64,000 bases of DNA from Vibrio maritimus (lineage in GTDB: Bacteria; Pseudomonadota; Gammaproteobacteria; Enterobacterales; Vibrionaceae). Below are positions 15,872 through 24,573 of the stretch, in pieces. The DNA lies in the NCBI RefSeq assembly GCF_021441885.1, contig NZ_CP090438.1, forward strand, positions 1,364,001 through 1,428,000, written 5' to 3'. Every line of letters starts with the position of its first letter. Positions within the stretch are counted from its first letter, which is position 1. Made by a program: the position numbers and the translations under genes. The notes beneath the pieces were generated by a model that did not search any database, had not been told where the DNA came from, and saw nothing but the letters and a program-made list of their open reading frames with translations.

Positions 15872-17413
15872 GTGCGTTTAGAAGTCCTCTGTGAAGACAG
15901 GCTCGGTTTAACTCGAGAACTGTTAGATATCTTGGCATCCAACAGTATCGACTTACGTGGTATTGAAATTGATACTACGGGCATTATTTACCTCAACTGT
16001 CCAGACATAGACTTTGAGACGTTTCGTGACTTAATGGCAGAGATTCGAAGAATCTCTGGCGTAAAAGACGTCCGCAAAATCCAGTTCATGCCTAGCGAAA
16101 GGCACAACACAGAGCTTGTCTCTCTACTAACTAACTTACCTTATCCAGTACTTTCTATCGATCTGAAAGGCGCGATTGACATGGCTAACCATGCCGCGTT
16201 GAAGCTGTTGGCAAAAAGCGAAGAAGAGGCCATTGGTCAATTAATCTCGCAGCTATTGCCAAGTTTCAATTTCGCCAAGTGGATTGAAGGCGATATCACC
16301 AGACAGAAACAAGCGATTGTCGTCGATGGGCTGGATTACACAATGGAAATCTTGCCTGTTTACATCACTGGTGAATCGAACGAGACCGTTCTCGCCAGTG
16401 CCGTAATGAGCATTCACCCTACGACTCACTCTGTTAGCACTGAATCTCTGGCAGATAGCAATACACTGGGCTTTGAGCACTTTGTGGGCTTGTCCAACCG
16501 TCACAAGGCGTTAATGAGCCAAGCTAAAAAGCTCGCGATGCTTGACCAGCCCTTGCTTATCGAAGGTGAGACGGGCACTGGCAAAGAGATGCTAGCGAAA
16601 GCCTGCCATAATCGCTCTAATCGCGCTTCTCAGCCATTTCTGGTATTGAGCTGTGCTTCGATGCCAGATGATGTCGCGGAGACGGAACTATTTGGCCATG
16701 CTCCTGGTTCGTTTAATCACGAACATGGACACAAAGGCATTTTTGAGCAAGCGAATGGCGGCACGGTACTGCTTGATGAAATTGGTGAGATGAGTCCACA
16801 CCTGCAAATCAAGCTGCTTCGTTTCCTTCAAGATGGCACATTCCGTCGTGTAGGCGAAGAACACGAAGTGCATGTTGATGTGAGAATCATTGCGTCAACA
16901 CGCCACAACCTTGCTGATTTAGCTGAGCAAGGTGCATTCCGTGAGGATCTTTATTATCGCCTTAATGTATTGACGCTGACTATTCCACCGCTTAGAGAGC
17001 GTGCTAGCGACATTACGCCGTTGCTAGAATTATTTGTAGCGAAGCACAGCAATAAACTGGGCATTAGCAAACCAGAAGCGGATGAGGAACTTTTGGATGC
17101 GCTGAGCAATTATCCTTGGCCGGGTAACATGCGTCAGCTCGATAACATGGTACTCAGAGCACTGACACAAACGACAGGCGCAAGGCTGAAGCTAGAAGAT
17201 TTTAATTTACCTAAACTAGAGTCAGTCAGCTCAGGTAGTGTCAATCTCAACATCGACGGCTCACTGGACGACATTATGAAGGACTACGAGTCTAAGGTGC
17301 TGGAGAAGCTATACCAATCTTTCCCATCGAGTCGTAAGCTAGCGAAGCGTTTGAACGTCTCGCATACCTCTATCGCTAATAAACTGCGTGATTACAACAT
17401 CAGGAAGAATTAA
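15872..17413 (+). CDS. tyrR: Aromatic amino acid regulator TyrR
   Basis: Transcription factor controlling aromatic amino acid synthesis and transport, 513 residues. It begins with the ACT domain (MRLEVLCEDRLGLTRELLDI, residues 1-70), then a PAS domain (about 75-190). The AAA+ core has Walker A GETGTGKEML and Walker B GTVLLDEIGEM. The GAFTGA loop for sigma-54 contact is absent, as in TyrR proteins that act with sigma-70. The C-terminal helix-turn-helix is SSRKLAKRLNVSHTSIANKL. The start is GTG, with AGGAA 7 bases upstream. The stop overlaps the next start (TAATG), giving a tyrR-GNAT-HD-DUF2947 operon. Confidence 0.95.
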   Translation: MRLEVLCEDRLGLTRELLDILASNSIDLRGIEIDTTGIIYLNCPDIDFETFRDLMAEIRRISGVKDVRKIQFMPSERHNTELVSLLTNLPYPVLSIDLKGAIDMANHAALKLLAKSEEEAIGQLISQLLPSFNFAKWIEGDITRQKQAIVVDGLDYTMEILPVYITGESNETVLASAVMSIHPTTHSVSTESLADSNTLGFEHFVGLSNRHKALMSQAKKLAMLDQPLLIEGETGTGKEMLAKACHNRSNRASQPFLVLSCASMPDDVAETELFGHAPGSFNHEHGHKGIFEQANGGTVLLDEIGEMSPHLQIKLLRFLQDGTFRRVGEEHEVHVDVRIIASTRHNLADLAEQGAFREDLYYRLNVLTLTIPPLRERASDITPLLELFVAKHSNKLGISKPEADEELLDALSNYPWPGNMRQLDNMVLRALTQTTGARLKLEDFNLPKLESVSSGSVNLNIDGSLDDIMKDYESKVLEKLYQSFPSSRKLAKRLNVSHTSIANKLRDYNIRKN

Positions 17414-17991
17414 TGGAAGACAGAAGCTCGGCGGTGCAATTGCATCGTCGTGATGGCAATGTGTTGGTAAGAACCTCTTCTCCGTCCGATGCTTATACTG
17501 TGTCTCAGTACTTTCAAGATAATCGTCGCTTTCTACAGCCTTGGGAGCCAAAGCGAGATGAAGGTTTTTTCCAGGTAGATACATGGGCAAGCAAACTGCT
17601 TAAGTTAGAAGAGCTACATCGTCTTGGTTTGGCATATTACTGCTTGATTTTTGATGCCGATACTAAAGAGATGAAAGGTACGGTGTCATTCAGTAATTTG
17701 GTCCGTTTTCCGTTCCATTCTTGTAATTTGGGTTATTCACTTGCTGAAAATGCACAAGGACAAGGATACATGCGACGTGCGCTGTCTATGGCTATCCCTT
17801 ACATGTTCGAATACCAAAATATGCATCGAATAGCGGCTAGCTATATGCCTCACAATAAGCGAAGTGAAGCCGTATTAGAGAACATGGGCTTTGAACGAGA
17901 AGGGTTTGCCAAAGATTACCTACTGATTAATGGGAAGTGGGAAGATCACATTTTGACTTCTCTGCATAACCCAAACTGGAAGCAAGTATGA
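17413..17991 (+). CDS. GNAT N-acetyltransferase (RimJ/RimL type)
   Basis: Acetyl-CoA-dependent acetyltransferase of 192 residues. The acetyl-CoA site is in LAENAQGQGYMRRALSMAI (about residues 114-132; the Q/R-x-x-G-x-G/A motif appears as QGQGYM). It is followed by MHRIAASYMPHNKRSEAVLENMGFEREG, the usual RimJ/RimL C-terminal motif. The N-terminal layout (LVRTSSPSDAYTVSQYF) also fits. These enzymes acetylate ribosomal protein N-termini or small molecules; the substrate here is not known. It is coupled to tyrR by TAATG and to the HD gene by ATGA. Confidence 0.88.
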   Translation: MEDRSSAVQLHRRDGNVLVRTSSPSDAYTVSQYFQDNRRFLQPWEPKRDEGFFQVDTWASKLLKLEELHRLGLAYYCLIFDADTKEMKGTVSFSNLVRFPFHSCNLGYSLAENAQGQGYMRRALSMAIPYMFEYQNMHRIAASYMPHNKRSEAVLENMGFEREGFAKDYLLINGKWEDHILTSLHNPNWKQV

Positions 17992-18578
17992 ATCAGAGAT
18001 TAGAGCAGCAATTATCGCTCTTGATTGAGCTAGACAGGCTGAAAAGCGTGCTGAGAAGAACACGCGTTCGCAGCGCTGAAGGTCGTCTCGAAAACAGTGC
18101 AGAGCACAGCTGGCATGTCGCTATGATGGCGCTTCTTATGCAAGAACATGCCAACGAACCCGTAGAGATCACCAAAGTCGTCAAGATGTTGCTGCTTCAC
18201 GATATTGTTGAAATCGATGCTGGCGATACCTTTGTGTATGATGCGCAAGCTTCAAAGGAACAAGAAGAGAAAGAACTGGCAGCCGCGCATCGTCTGTTTG
18301 GGATGCTTCCTCAAGATCAAGGCCAAGAGCTGTTTGATGTTTGGCAGGAGTTCGAATTAGCGCAATCTCCTGAAGCAAAGTTTGCCAAAGCTTTAGATAG
18401 ACTTATTCCGATGCTACTGAACTATCACAATGATGGTCAAAGCTGGGTAGAAAACGAGGTTTCAATATCTCAGGTCATGCAGGTGAATCAAAAGATAGAA
18501 AAAGGTTCACAAGTGCTCTGGGATAAAGCAAAATCGCTCATTGAAGAAGCCGTTGAAAATGGCTGGTTAAAGAATTAG
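17988..18578 (+). CDS. HD-domain hydrolase (HDDC2/YfbR-like nucleotidase)
   Basis: HD phosphohydrolase of 196 residues. Metal ligands are seen in ENSAEHSWHVAMMALLM (H near residues 40-43), LLLHDIVEIDAGDTF (the HD pair near 68) and AKALDRLIPMLLNY (last Asp). These match the HDDC2/YfbR group, which includes 5'-deoxynucleotidases. No membrane segment is present, so it acts in the cytoplasm. It overlaps the upstream GNAT gene by 4 bases (ATGA) and precedes the DUF2947 gene by 8 bases. A role in nucleotide pool cleaning is inferred from the family. Confidence 0.85.
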   Translation: MNQRLEQQLSLLIELDRLKSVLRRTRVRSAEGRLENSAEHSWHVAMMALLMQEHANEPVEITKVVKMLLLHDIVEIDAGDTFVYDAQASKEQEEKELAAAHRLFGMLPQDQGQELFDVWQEFELAQSPEAKFAKALDRLIPMLLNYHNDGQSWVENEVSISQVMQVNQKIEKGSQVLWDKAKSLIEEAVENGWLKN

Positions 18579-18586
18579 GAAACTGA

Positions 18587-19060
18587 ATGTCGTACACAAC
18601 TTTGGATGAATACCAAAGAAAATGGATTTTTACCCATCAATCTATGCCGGTGCCTGAAGCGGATTGGCCTCAGATTAAACCAATGACGCAAGCCCGTGCC
18701 GCACAGTTTTGGAAAGAAAACATCAGTGCGCAAAGCCCAGATGCAGAGCGCCTAAGTAGCCAAGACTGGCCAATGAAAGACAACAATTGGTGGGACGAAG
18801 TGGATTGGATGCAGGCGTGGGAAGCCGATGAAAATGATCTACCAGAAGCGGTAGCGCAGTTCATTGACTGGCAAGATGATGTGACAGTGTACTTCTGCTA
18901 CGAAAAGTACAACGTGATTGAGACCAAATGGTCGACCTTCAAACGCTATTGGAAGAACTTCCTATTTTACGATGACGGCCCTATTTTGTTAGGCCGCCGC
19001 CGCTCAGAAGCGCTTTGGTTCTCGACCAATGGTACGGTAAAACTCGGTAAACGTAAGTAA
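18587..19060 (+). CDS. DUF2947 family protein
   Basis: Acidic, tryptophan-rich soluble protein of 157 residues. It resembles the DUF2947 family that I associate with Vibrio and related genera; its function is unknown. Features are MSYTTLDEYQRKWIFTH at the start, a run of WWDEVDWMQAW (about residues 65-75), and a C-terminal region ending ALWFSTNGTVKLGKRK. It is the last gene of the tyrR operon and is followed at once by a strong terminator. Nothing in the sequence suggests catalysis. Confidence 0.75.
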   Translation: MSYTTLDEYQRKWIFTHQSMPVPEADWPQIKPMTQARAAQFWKENISAQSPDAERLSSQDWPMKDNNWWDEVDWMQAWEADENDLPEAVAQFIDWQDDVTVYFCYEKYNVIETKWSTFKRYWKNFLFYDDGPILLGRRRSEALWFSTNGTVKLGKRK

Positions 19061-19062
19061 TC

Positions 19063-19090
19063 AAAAACGCCAGCATCTGCTGGCGTTTTT
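19063..19090. terminator. Bidirectional terminator after the tyrR operon
   Basis: Stem AAAACGCCAGCA / TGCTGGCGTTTT with a 2-base apex, flanked by A and T runs on the two sides. It serves DUF2947 (+) and the converging HAD gene (-). Confidence 0.9.
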
Positions 19091-19094
19091 CTGT

Positions 19095-19715
19095 CTAGAA
19101 CGTAAGTCCCAGCTCTCTAAGTGCTCCAGTTGCTTGCTCCGCATCGGCAAACTGAATGGCGTGCATACCGTTGTTTTTCGCCCCTTCCACGTTATAAGGC
19201 ATATCATCAAGAAACACGGTTTCCTCGGCAATTAAACCGTTGTGAGTCAGCAGTGATCGATAAATGTCGTTACTCGGTTTCAAGAAACCAAGTTCAGATG
19301 AAATGGTGGCATGTTCGAACAGCGGCCAAAAATCGTATCTCTGTTTTAAGTGCGCGACAATCTCATTCACATTGTCGGTGAGTGCGAAGATCCGATAACC
19401 AGCTTGTTTTAATCTATTAATCAGGTCGAGCGTACCAAACAGCAAAATTTGGGTCTCTTTCACGTAGTAAAACAGTTTGTCGCACTCCGCAGCGCTGAGG
19501 TCCAATGTCGTCTGATACTGCGCTTTAGCTTGCTGCTCGGTGAGCAAGCCTTTGTTGAGATTGAGCCAAGTTTCAGACTGGAAAATGCGTGTAGCTAACT
19601 CTTGTGATTCATCACCTAGAGTCCCGAAAGTCAGGTTGACGATTTCAATTGGTGACCAGCGAACAATGACGTTGCCGACGTCGAAGACTACGTTTTTTAT
19701 AGATACTGAGTTCAC
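19095..19715 (-). CDS. HAD phosphatase (YihX-like)
   Basis: HAD hydrolase of subfamily IA, 206 residues. Motif I is VVFDVGNVIVRWSP (residues 9-22), where the second Asp is replaced as DVGNV, typical of YihX-type enzymes that act on alpha-D-glucose 1-phosphate. Motif II is ALTDN, motif III the lysine of ELGFLKPSNDIYRSLL, and motif IV FLDDMPYNVEGAKNNGM. The start is GTG at 19715, with AAGGA 6 bases upstream. A glucose-1-phosphatase role is inferred from DVGN and size. Monocistronic. Confidence 0.85.
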   Translation of the reverse strand: MNSVSIKNVVFDVGNVIVRWSPIEIVNLTFGTLGDESQELATRIFQSETWLNLNKGLLTEQQAKAQYQTTLDLSAAECDKLFYYVKETQILLFGTLDLINRLKQAGYRIFALTDNVNEIVAHLKQRYDFWPLFEHATISSELGFLKPSNDIYRSLLTHNGLIAEETVFLDDMPYNVEGAKNNGMHAIQFADAEQATGALRELGLTF

Positions 19716-19785
19716 TACATTTCCTTATAGGTTATTGTGTATGTTGGCTTAAGGTTTAGCCTACCTCAATCTCGTTATTGTCTCA

Positions 19786-20688
19786 TTACAAGTGCTGTGT
19801 TTTTTCCGTCAGAAAATCGATCAGCACCCGAACGCGCTTCGCCTTTTGTGTATTGCGGTGAAAGTACACATAGAGCCCTGAATAAGGGAACCAATACTCA
19901 GGCAACACAGGTATAAGTTCTCCTCGAGCAAGGTCTTCTTGAATCATGGGCTCAATCAATCGTCCAATCCCTAAGCCTTTTCGCGCTGCATTGACCATGA
20001 GCGTGGTGTCATTGACCACCATGGCGGTTGGCATCTCTACGACCAGGTTTTCTCCGCCGTTATTGAGGATAAGAGGGGCGATTTGATTCGAAGAGATGAA
20101 ACGATATTGGATCATCTTGTGCGCTTTTAGATCGTCCGGCTTGCTCGGTAGCCCAAATTTCTGCACGTAGTCCTTTGAAGCAAAAAAGGCTTCTTTGGTT
20201 GGGGAGGTGAGTTTTTTAGCCACCATACCTTCCTCAACCCTGTCTCCAAACCTTACCCCTAAATCAAAGCCTTCATTGAGGATATCAATAGCGGCGTCAG
20301 AGATGGAAATCTCTAATTCAATATGCGGGTAGCGATGACAAAATTCGGCATAGATGGGCTCGAGTACATATTGGTAGACGAACCTAGGTACGGTTATGCG
20401 TACCTTTCCTGTGGGCACGCGGCTTAGGTCACTTATGCTTTCAACGGCTAGATTTAAGTCGGATATGGAGTGATAGGTTCTATCGTGAAGTAATTTGCCT
20501 GCTTCCGTCACCTCGATACGTCGAGTTGTACGTGTAAACAAAGGCAGACCGATGTGCTGCTCAAGTGTCTTCAGCGCATTACTGACAGATGGTGCGGCCA
20601 TCTCAAGCTTTTGTGCCGCCTTAGTGATACTGCCTTCCTGCACTATGGTATTGAAAACCACGAGTTGATTAAACGTCGTTCCATTCAT
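19786..20688 (-). CDS. LysR-family transcriptional regulator
   Basis: LysR-type regulator of 300 residues. The N-terminal winged helix (residues 1-65) has the typical VVFNTIVQEGSITKAAQKLEM followed by LFTRTTRRIEVTEAG. The effector domain (about 90-295) has VRITVPRFVYQYVLEPI and the C-terminal VYFHRNTQKAKRVRVLIDFL, as in the CrgA/DsdC-like group that often controls divergent oxidoreductases. It is transcribed away from a SnoaL / quinone reductase / SDR operon. Between them lies a perfect T-N11-A palindrome, so it almost certainly regulates that operon. The inducer is unknown. Confidence 0.9.
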   Translation of the reverse strand: MNGTTFNQLVVFNTIVQEGSITKAAQKLEMAAPSVSNALKTLEQHIGLPLFTRTTRRIEVTEAGKLLHDRTYHSISDLNLAVESISDLSRVPTGKVRITVPRFVYQYVLEPIYAEFCHRYPHIELEISISDAAIDILNEGFDLGVRFGDRVEEGMVAKKLTSPTKEAFFASKDYVQKFGLPSKPDDLKAHKMIQYRFISSNQIAPLILNNGGENLVVEMPTAMVVNDTTLMVNAARKGLGIGRLIEPMIQEDLARGELIPVLPEYWFPYSGLYVYFHRNTQKAKRVRVLIDFLTEKTQHL

Positions 20689-20704
20689 AACAAACCTCTT
20701 TAAC

Positions 20705-20723
20705 TATTAGTTATAGACTAATA
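20705..20723. promoter_or_regulatory. LysR-type T-N11-A operator
   Basis: TATTAGTTATAGACTAATA is a perfect inverted repeat (TATTAGT / ACTAATA with a 5-base centre). It fits the LysR box T-N11-A and lies 16 bases from the LysR start and 87 bases before the divergent gene. Confidence 0.65.
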
Positions 20724-20810
20724 ATGATTTAGATAAATGTCATCTAATCTTTATTAATGGTTAGCGCTAAACTTGTTTGCAAGTTAAGTCACCACACACA
20801 AGGAGCCATT

Positions 20811-21389
20811 ATGAAAGGATTCAACTACGTCGCTATGCTTAGCACCGCGATCTTTACATTGTCATCAAGCACATTGTCAGCAAGTGAGTTGGCAAGCTCA
20901 GGAGTCGAGAATATGAAAGCGAAACAAGATGCCGTTGAAATTAACCAGCCTCAATATTGGCCTAAACCTGAAAACCCAGTTGCAAAAGGATCTGAGGACA
21001 GCGAAGCACTTAAGGTTGTACAAGGCTTCTTTGCTGCTTATGGACAAGGGGATTTGGAAGGTATTCGTGAGTTCGTTGCCGAAGATGTCGAGTGGCATAT
21101 TCCTGGTCGTCATGCGCTTGCAGGTACTAAACGTGGCATTACGGAGTTTACCGAGTTTTTCGCCAAGCTTGGTGAAGCAGGCTTCAAAGCCGAAGTGATG
21201 ATTTTGGCAGCGAACGATACCTATGTCATTGATGCACATAGAGGATACAGCACTGCTGCAGGCGATAATGTGGATTTAAATTGGATCCTACTTTATCAAA
21301 TTGAAGATGGGAAAATTAAACGAGTTCAGAACTTCTCTGGGGACGTGTACACCTCAGATGCCTTCTTCAACGCTTTTTTTGCTGACTAA
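20811..21389 (+). CDS. Exported SnoaL-like (NTF2 fold) protein
   Basis: Protein of 192 residues with a Sec signal peptide (MKGFNYVAMLSTAIFTLSSS, cleavage probably near residue 24), so likely periplasmic. The mature part holds one SnoaL/NTF2-like domain (residues about 68-190): VVQGFFAAYGQGDLEGIREFVAEDVEWHIPG, and later a KRVQNFSGDVYTSDAFFNAF end. SnoaL-like domains form a cone that binds small hydrophobic molecules and may be enzymatic or only binding. The ATG at 20811 has AAGGAG upstream. It is the first gene of a three-gene LysR-linked operon, where another SnoaL domain is fused to the next protein. Confidence 0.8.
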   Translation: MKGFNYVAMLSTAIFTLSSSTLSASELASSGVENMKAKQDAVEINQPQYWPKPENPVAKGSEDSEALKVVQGFFAAYGQGDLEGIREFVAEDVEWHIPGRHALAGTKRGITEFTEFFAKLGEAGFKAEVMILAANDTYVIDAHRGYSTAAGDNVDLNWILLYQIEDGKIKRVQNFSGDVYTSDAFFNAFFAD

Positions 21390-21428
21390 CAGCACGATTA
21401 CAAACAGAATTTATTTGAGAGAAAAACT

Positions 21429-22391
21429 ATGAGCCAAGTACTTGTTATTTCTGGTCACCCAGAGCTTGATTCGTCATACACCAATAAAGTCATCCTAAAC
21501 CAGCTTAGCGATAACATTTCTGACATCGAAGTACGTCGCCTTGATACTTTGTACCCAGACTACAAGATTGATGTTGAAGCGGAGCAGCAAGCGATGATCA
21601 AAGCCGATGTTATCGTCCTTCAGTTCCCTTTCTACTGGTATTCAATGCCGGCTTTGTTGAAGAAGTGGATGGACGACGTGTTGAGCTTCAACTTCGCGTA
21701 TGGTCCAGAAGGTGACAAGCTCAAAGGTAAAGATTTCATTCTCTCGTTTACGGTGGGTGGTCCTGAGGAGTCCTACGATCCGCTTGGGTATAATCACTTC
21801 ACTATTGAAGAAATGCTTCGTCCTATGCAGCAAACGGCTTATCTTGCGGGCATGAATTACATCAAGCCAATCTATACTCATCGTATGGTGTACATTCCGG
21901 GTGTGTATAACAAGCTTGAAGAAGTGGAAGCTCGTGCGCGTGACCATGCAACGCGAGTCGAAGCGCAAATTGAGGATTTGATTTACTCGCCAGAGAATCG
22001 TATTCAGAAGTTTGTTGCGAACTGGTTTGCTAAGTTCGACCGCCTTGAAGAGTCGACAGAACAGTTTACGCGCTATTTGGCCGAGGATGTTAAGTGGACA
22101 GTACCGGAAGGTGAGTTCATTGGACATGAAGGCTTCAGAGATTGGTATGCGATGGTTCGCAAGGTCTTTAAACCGGATTGTGACCATGTGGTGGAACAAG
22201 TCGAGGTGAAGGAGTCGGAGTTGGGTTATGTCGCTGAACTTAGAATCCGATTGATCGCGGAGACGTTTGATGACTCTCCAATGAAGGGCGATGACATTAA
22301 CTTGTTAGTCAATGAAACTTGGCAAGTGAGTTTTGATAGCAATGGCGATGTTCATATCCATAGCTACGAAGTGATACCCGTTAACTCTTAA
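21429..22391 (+). CDS. NAD(P)H:quinone reductase fused to a SnoaL-like domain
   Basis: Two-domain cytoplasmic protein of 320 residues. Residues 1-187 are a flavodoxin-like NAD(P)H dehydrogenase of the KefF/MdaB type: VLVISGHPELDSSYTNKVI forms the FMN phosphate site, then QFPFYWYSMPALLKKWMDDV and the long GPEESYDPLGYNHFT loop. Residues about 195-320 are a SnoaL/NTF2-like domain (FDRLEESTEQFTRYLAEDVKW, then VNETWQVSFDSNGDVHIHSY). Stand-alone members of this reductase family are about 200 residues, so this is a true fusion. It is read through without a frame break. The fusion suggests the reductase product, perhaps a quinone or enone, is passed to the SnoaL pocket. Confidence 0.85.
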   Translation: MSQVLVISGHPELDSSYTNKVILNQLSDNISDIEVRRLDTLYPDYKIDVEAEQQAMIKADVIVLQFPFYWYSMPALLKKWMDDVLSFNFAYGPEGDKLKGKDFILSFTVGGPEESYDPLGYNHFTIEEMLRPMQQTAYLAGMNYIKPIYTHRMVYIPGVYNKLEEVEARARDHATRVEAQIEDLIYSPENRIQKFVANWFAKFDRLEESTEQFTRYLAEDVKWTVPEGEFIGHEGFRDWYAMVRKVFKPDCDHVVEQVEVKESELGYVAELRIRLIAETFDDSPMKGDDINLLVNETWQVSFDSNGDVHIHSYEVIPVNS

Positions 22392-22457
22392 TGTGCTTGT
22401 CGCTGCGTCGTCAGTTCTTCGGAATTGACGGCGCGCAAATCATAGCTGGAGGACAGA

Positions 22458-23144
22458 ATGAACGAGAACAAAGTAGCGTTAGTAACTGGTGGTAATCGCG
22501 GGATTGGACTGGCGATCGTCAAAGGTTTAGCTGAGCACGGCTTTGACGTTGTTCTTGGTTGTCGAGATCTCAGTCAAGGAGACGCAGTTGCGAGTGCCAT
22601 CGGGGCTAATGTTGTTGCGGTGGAACTTGATTTATCAACCCATGAATCGCGACAGCGAGCGCTAGCACACATTTCAGAGCGCTTTCCAAAGATAGACGTT
22701 TTAGTCAACAACGCTGGTGTGCTTGAGGAAACGCCTTTTGCACAGCTTTCAAATGACGCGCTAATGTCGTCGATGCAAACCAATGCTTTCGCTGCGTTTG
22801 AGTTAACTCAGTACTTTGCCAACCAAATGGCAAGCAATGGCTATGGGCGCATTGTCAATATCTCGTCGGGTTGGGGCGCATTTTCCGATGGCCTAACGGG
22901 GCCTGCAGCCTATTCAATCAGCAAGGCGACGCTTAACGCGATGACGAAAGTCGCTGCAAACAGCTATAGCGGAGATATCAAGATCAATGCGATGTGTCCG
23001 GGTTGGGTACGGACTGACATGGGCGGAATGAGCGCCACTCGTTCACCGGAAGAGGGTGCTGAGACAGCCATTTGGCTCGCGATGTTGGGCAGTGATGCCC
23101 CAACAGGTCAGTTCTTCCGAGATAAAAAGCAGATTGATTGGTAA
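22458..23144 (+). CDS. Short-chain dehydrogenase/reductase (SDR)
   Basis: Classical SDR of 228 residues using NAD(P)H. The cofactor motif TGGNRGIGLAIVKGLAEHGF is at residues 10-29 and the NNAG motif (LVNNAGVLEE) near 86. The catalytic triad is Ser (NISSGWG), Tyr and Lys (AAYSISKATLNAMTK). The C-terminal region after MCPGWVRTDMGG is short but complete. Third gene of the LysR-controlled operon, 66 bases after the fusion protein. It probably reduces a carbonyl or oxidises an alcohol in the same pathway. A strong terminator follows. Confidence 0.9.
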   Translation: MNENKVALVTGGNRGIGLAIVKGLAEHGFDVVLGCRDLSQGDAVASAIGANVVAVELDLSTHESRQRALAHISERFPKIDVLVNNAGVLEETPFAQLSNDALMSSMQTNAFAAFELTQYFANQMASNGYGRIVNISSGWGAFSDGLTGPAAYSISKATLNAMTKVAANSYSGDIKINAMCPGWVRTDMGGMSATRSPEEGAETAIWLAMLGSDAPTGQFFRDKKQIDW

Positions 23145-23146
23145 GA

Positions 23147-23175
23147 AAAACGGCAGCTCAATGAGCTGCCGTTTT
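23147..23175. terminator. Bidirectional terminator between the SDR and sdaA genes
   Basis: Long stem CGGCAGCTCA / TGAGCTGCCG flanked by AAAA and TTTT on opposite sides. It serves both converging genes. Confidence 0.9.
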
Positions 23176-23188
23176 GATCGACAACTGA

Positions 23189-24559
23189 TTATTCACAAGG
23201 TGGAGCAAGGTGAATCAGTGCTAAACCGCCTTGAGAAGTCTCACGATATTTCTTATTCATATCTTTACCAGTCTGGTACATGGTATCAATGACTTTATCG
23301 AGAGAGATTAGGCATTTGCTGGTACGCTTAAGCGCCATACGAGAAGCGTTAATCGCTTTCATCGCACCCATTGCGTTACGCTCAATACATGGAACCTGCA
23401 CCAAACCACCGATAGGATCGCAAGTCATACCGAGAGAGTGCTCCATAGCGATTTCTGCAGCGATGCACATTTGCTCGTTACTGCCGCCACGAAGTGCCGT
23501 GAGACCTGCTGCTGCCATTGAAGAGGACACACCAACTTCACCCTGACAACCTACCTCAGCACCTGAAATAGAAGCATTGGTCTTGTACAAGATACCGATA
23601 GCGCCGGACACAGCAAGGAAGTCTTTAAGCTGTTTGGTATCCAGTTCTTTGATGAATCTGTGGTAGTACATCAAGACGGCAGGAATAACGCCAGCCGCAC
23701 CATTAGTCGGTGAGGTGACCACTTGACCGCCCGCTGCGTTTTCTTCACTGACAGCAAACGCAAACAGGTTAATCCAATCCATGATCTCCATTGGATCGTT
23801 TTCTACTGCTGCGTTAGCTTCCAGCTTCTTAAGAAGGTTAGGGGCACGACGAGTCACGTTTAGACCGCCATCCAAGATACCTTCCGTTTCAAAGCCGCGC
23901 TCCATACAGCGCGTCATCACACGCCAAATCTGCTCAGCTTTCTCATTGATATCTTCGATGTCTTTAAACGCAAGTTCGTTACGAAGCACCATACCGCCAA
24001 GACTCATGCCGTTCTTCTCGGCAAGTGCTAGCATCTCATCAGCGCTAGTGAATGGATACTCAACGCTGACTTCTTGCTCGTCTTTGCCGTGTTGCAACTC
24101 ATGTTCCGTCGCGATGAAACCGCCACCGATTGAGTAGTAGGTTTCGAAACCAACGCGATTGCCTTCTTTATCAAAAGCGGAGATCGTCATGCCGTTTTCA
24201 TGGAGAGGGAGGTTTTCTTCATGAAACAACATGTCTGTTTTGTAGTCGAATGCGATGGTATGCGTGCCAGCAAGAGGCAGTTCGCCCTCATCAATCGCTT
24301 TCTTCATAGCTTGGTTAGCACTAGAAATCTTGATGGTGTCTGGCTTGTTGCCAAGTAGACCTAAGATTGTCGCTCTATCGGTGTGGTGACCAATACCCGT
24401 TAAAGAGAGCGAACCATAGAGGTCAACCTGTACACGATTTACCTTATCAAGGTTGTCAGCAATGAGCTTTGTGAACTGATAGCCAGCGATCATTGGGCCA
24501 TTCGTGTGGGAACTTGAAGGGCCGACACCAACTTTATATATGTCGAAGATGGACAACAT
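23189..24559 (-). CDS. sdaA: L-serine ammonia-lyase (serine deaminase)
   Basis: Iron-sulfur L-serine deaminase converting serine to pyruvate and ammonia; 456 residues, the usual length for SdaA/SdaB. The N-terminal beta domain starts MLSIFDIYKVGVGPSSSHT, a family signature. The catalytic alpha domain has SPTNGAAGVIPAVL, GAEVGCQGEVGVSSSMAAAGL (a cluster cysteine in GCQGE), then MTCDPIGGLVQVPCIERN, which supplies two more. The last residues (LAPPCE) are typical, with the penultimate cysteine acting as the fourth ligand. It follows the symporter gene by only 14 bases, so the pair is probably one message. Confidence 0.93.
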   Translation of the reverse strand: MLSIFDIYKVGVGPSSSHTNGPMIAGYQFTKLIADNLDKVNRVQVDLYGSLSLTGIGHHTDRATILGLLGNKPDTIKISSANQAMKKAIDEGELPLAGTHTIAFDYKTDMLFHEENLPLHENGMTISAFDKEGNRVGFETYYSIGGGFIATEHELQHGKDEQEVSVEYPFTSADEMLALAEKNGMSLGGMVLRNELAFKDIEDINEKAEQIWRVMTRCMERGFETEGILDGGLNVTRRAPNLLKKLEANAAVENDPMEIMDWINLFAFAVSEENAAGGQVVTSPTNGAAGVIPAVLMYYHRFIKELDTKQLKDFLAVSGAIGILYKTNASISGAEVGCQGEVGVSSSMAAAGLTALRGGSNEQMCIAAEIAMEHSLGMTCDPIGGLVQVPCIERNAMGAMKAINASRMALKRTSKCLISLDKVIDTMYQTGKDMNKKYRETSQGGLALIHLAPPCE

Positions 24560-24573
24560 AACTTATTACCTTA

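Noticed and set aside
21642..22199. A long antisense frame of 185 codons opposite the quinone reductase-SnoaL fusion
   Set aside because: It lies entirely inside a conserved gene in the opposite direction and shows no family motif; it is explained by codon bias of the real gene.
23781..24137. A 118-codon plus-strand frame opposite serine deaminase
   Set aside because: Low-complexity Ser/Arg-rich product with no homology, opposite a well-conserved enzyme.
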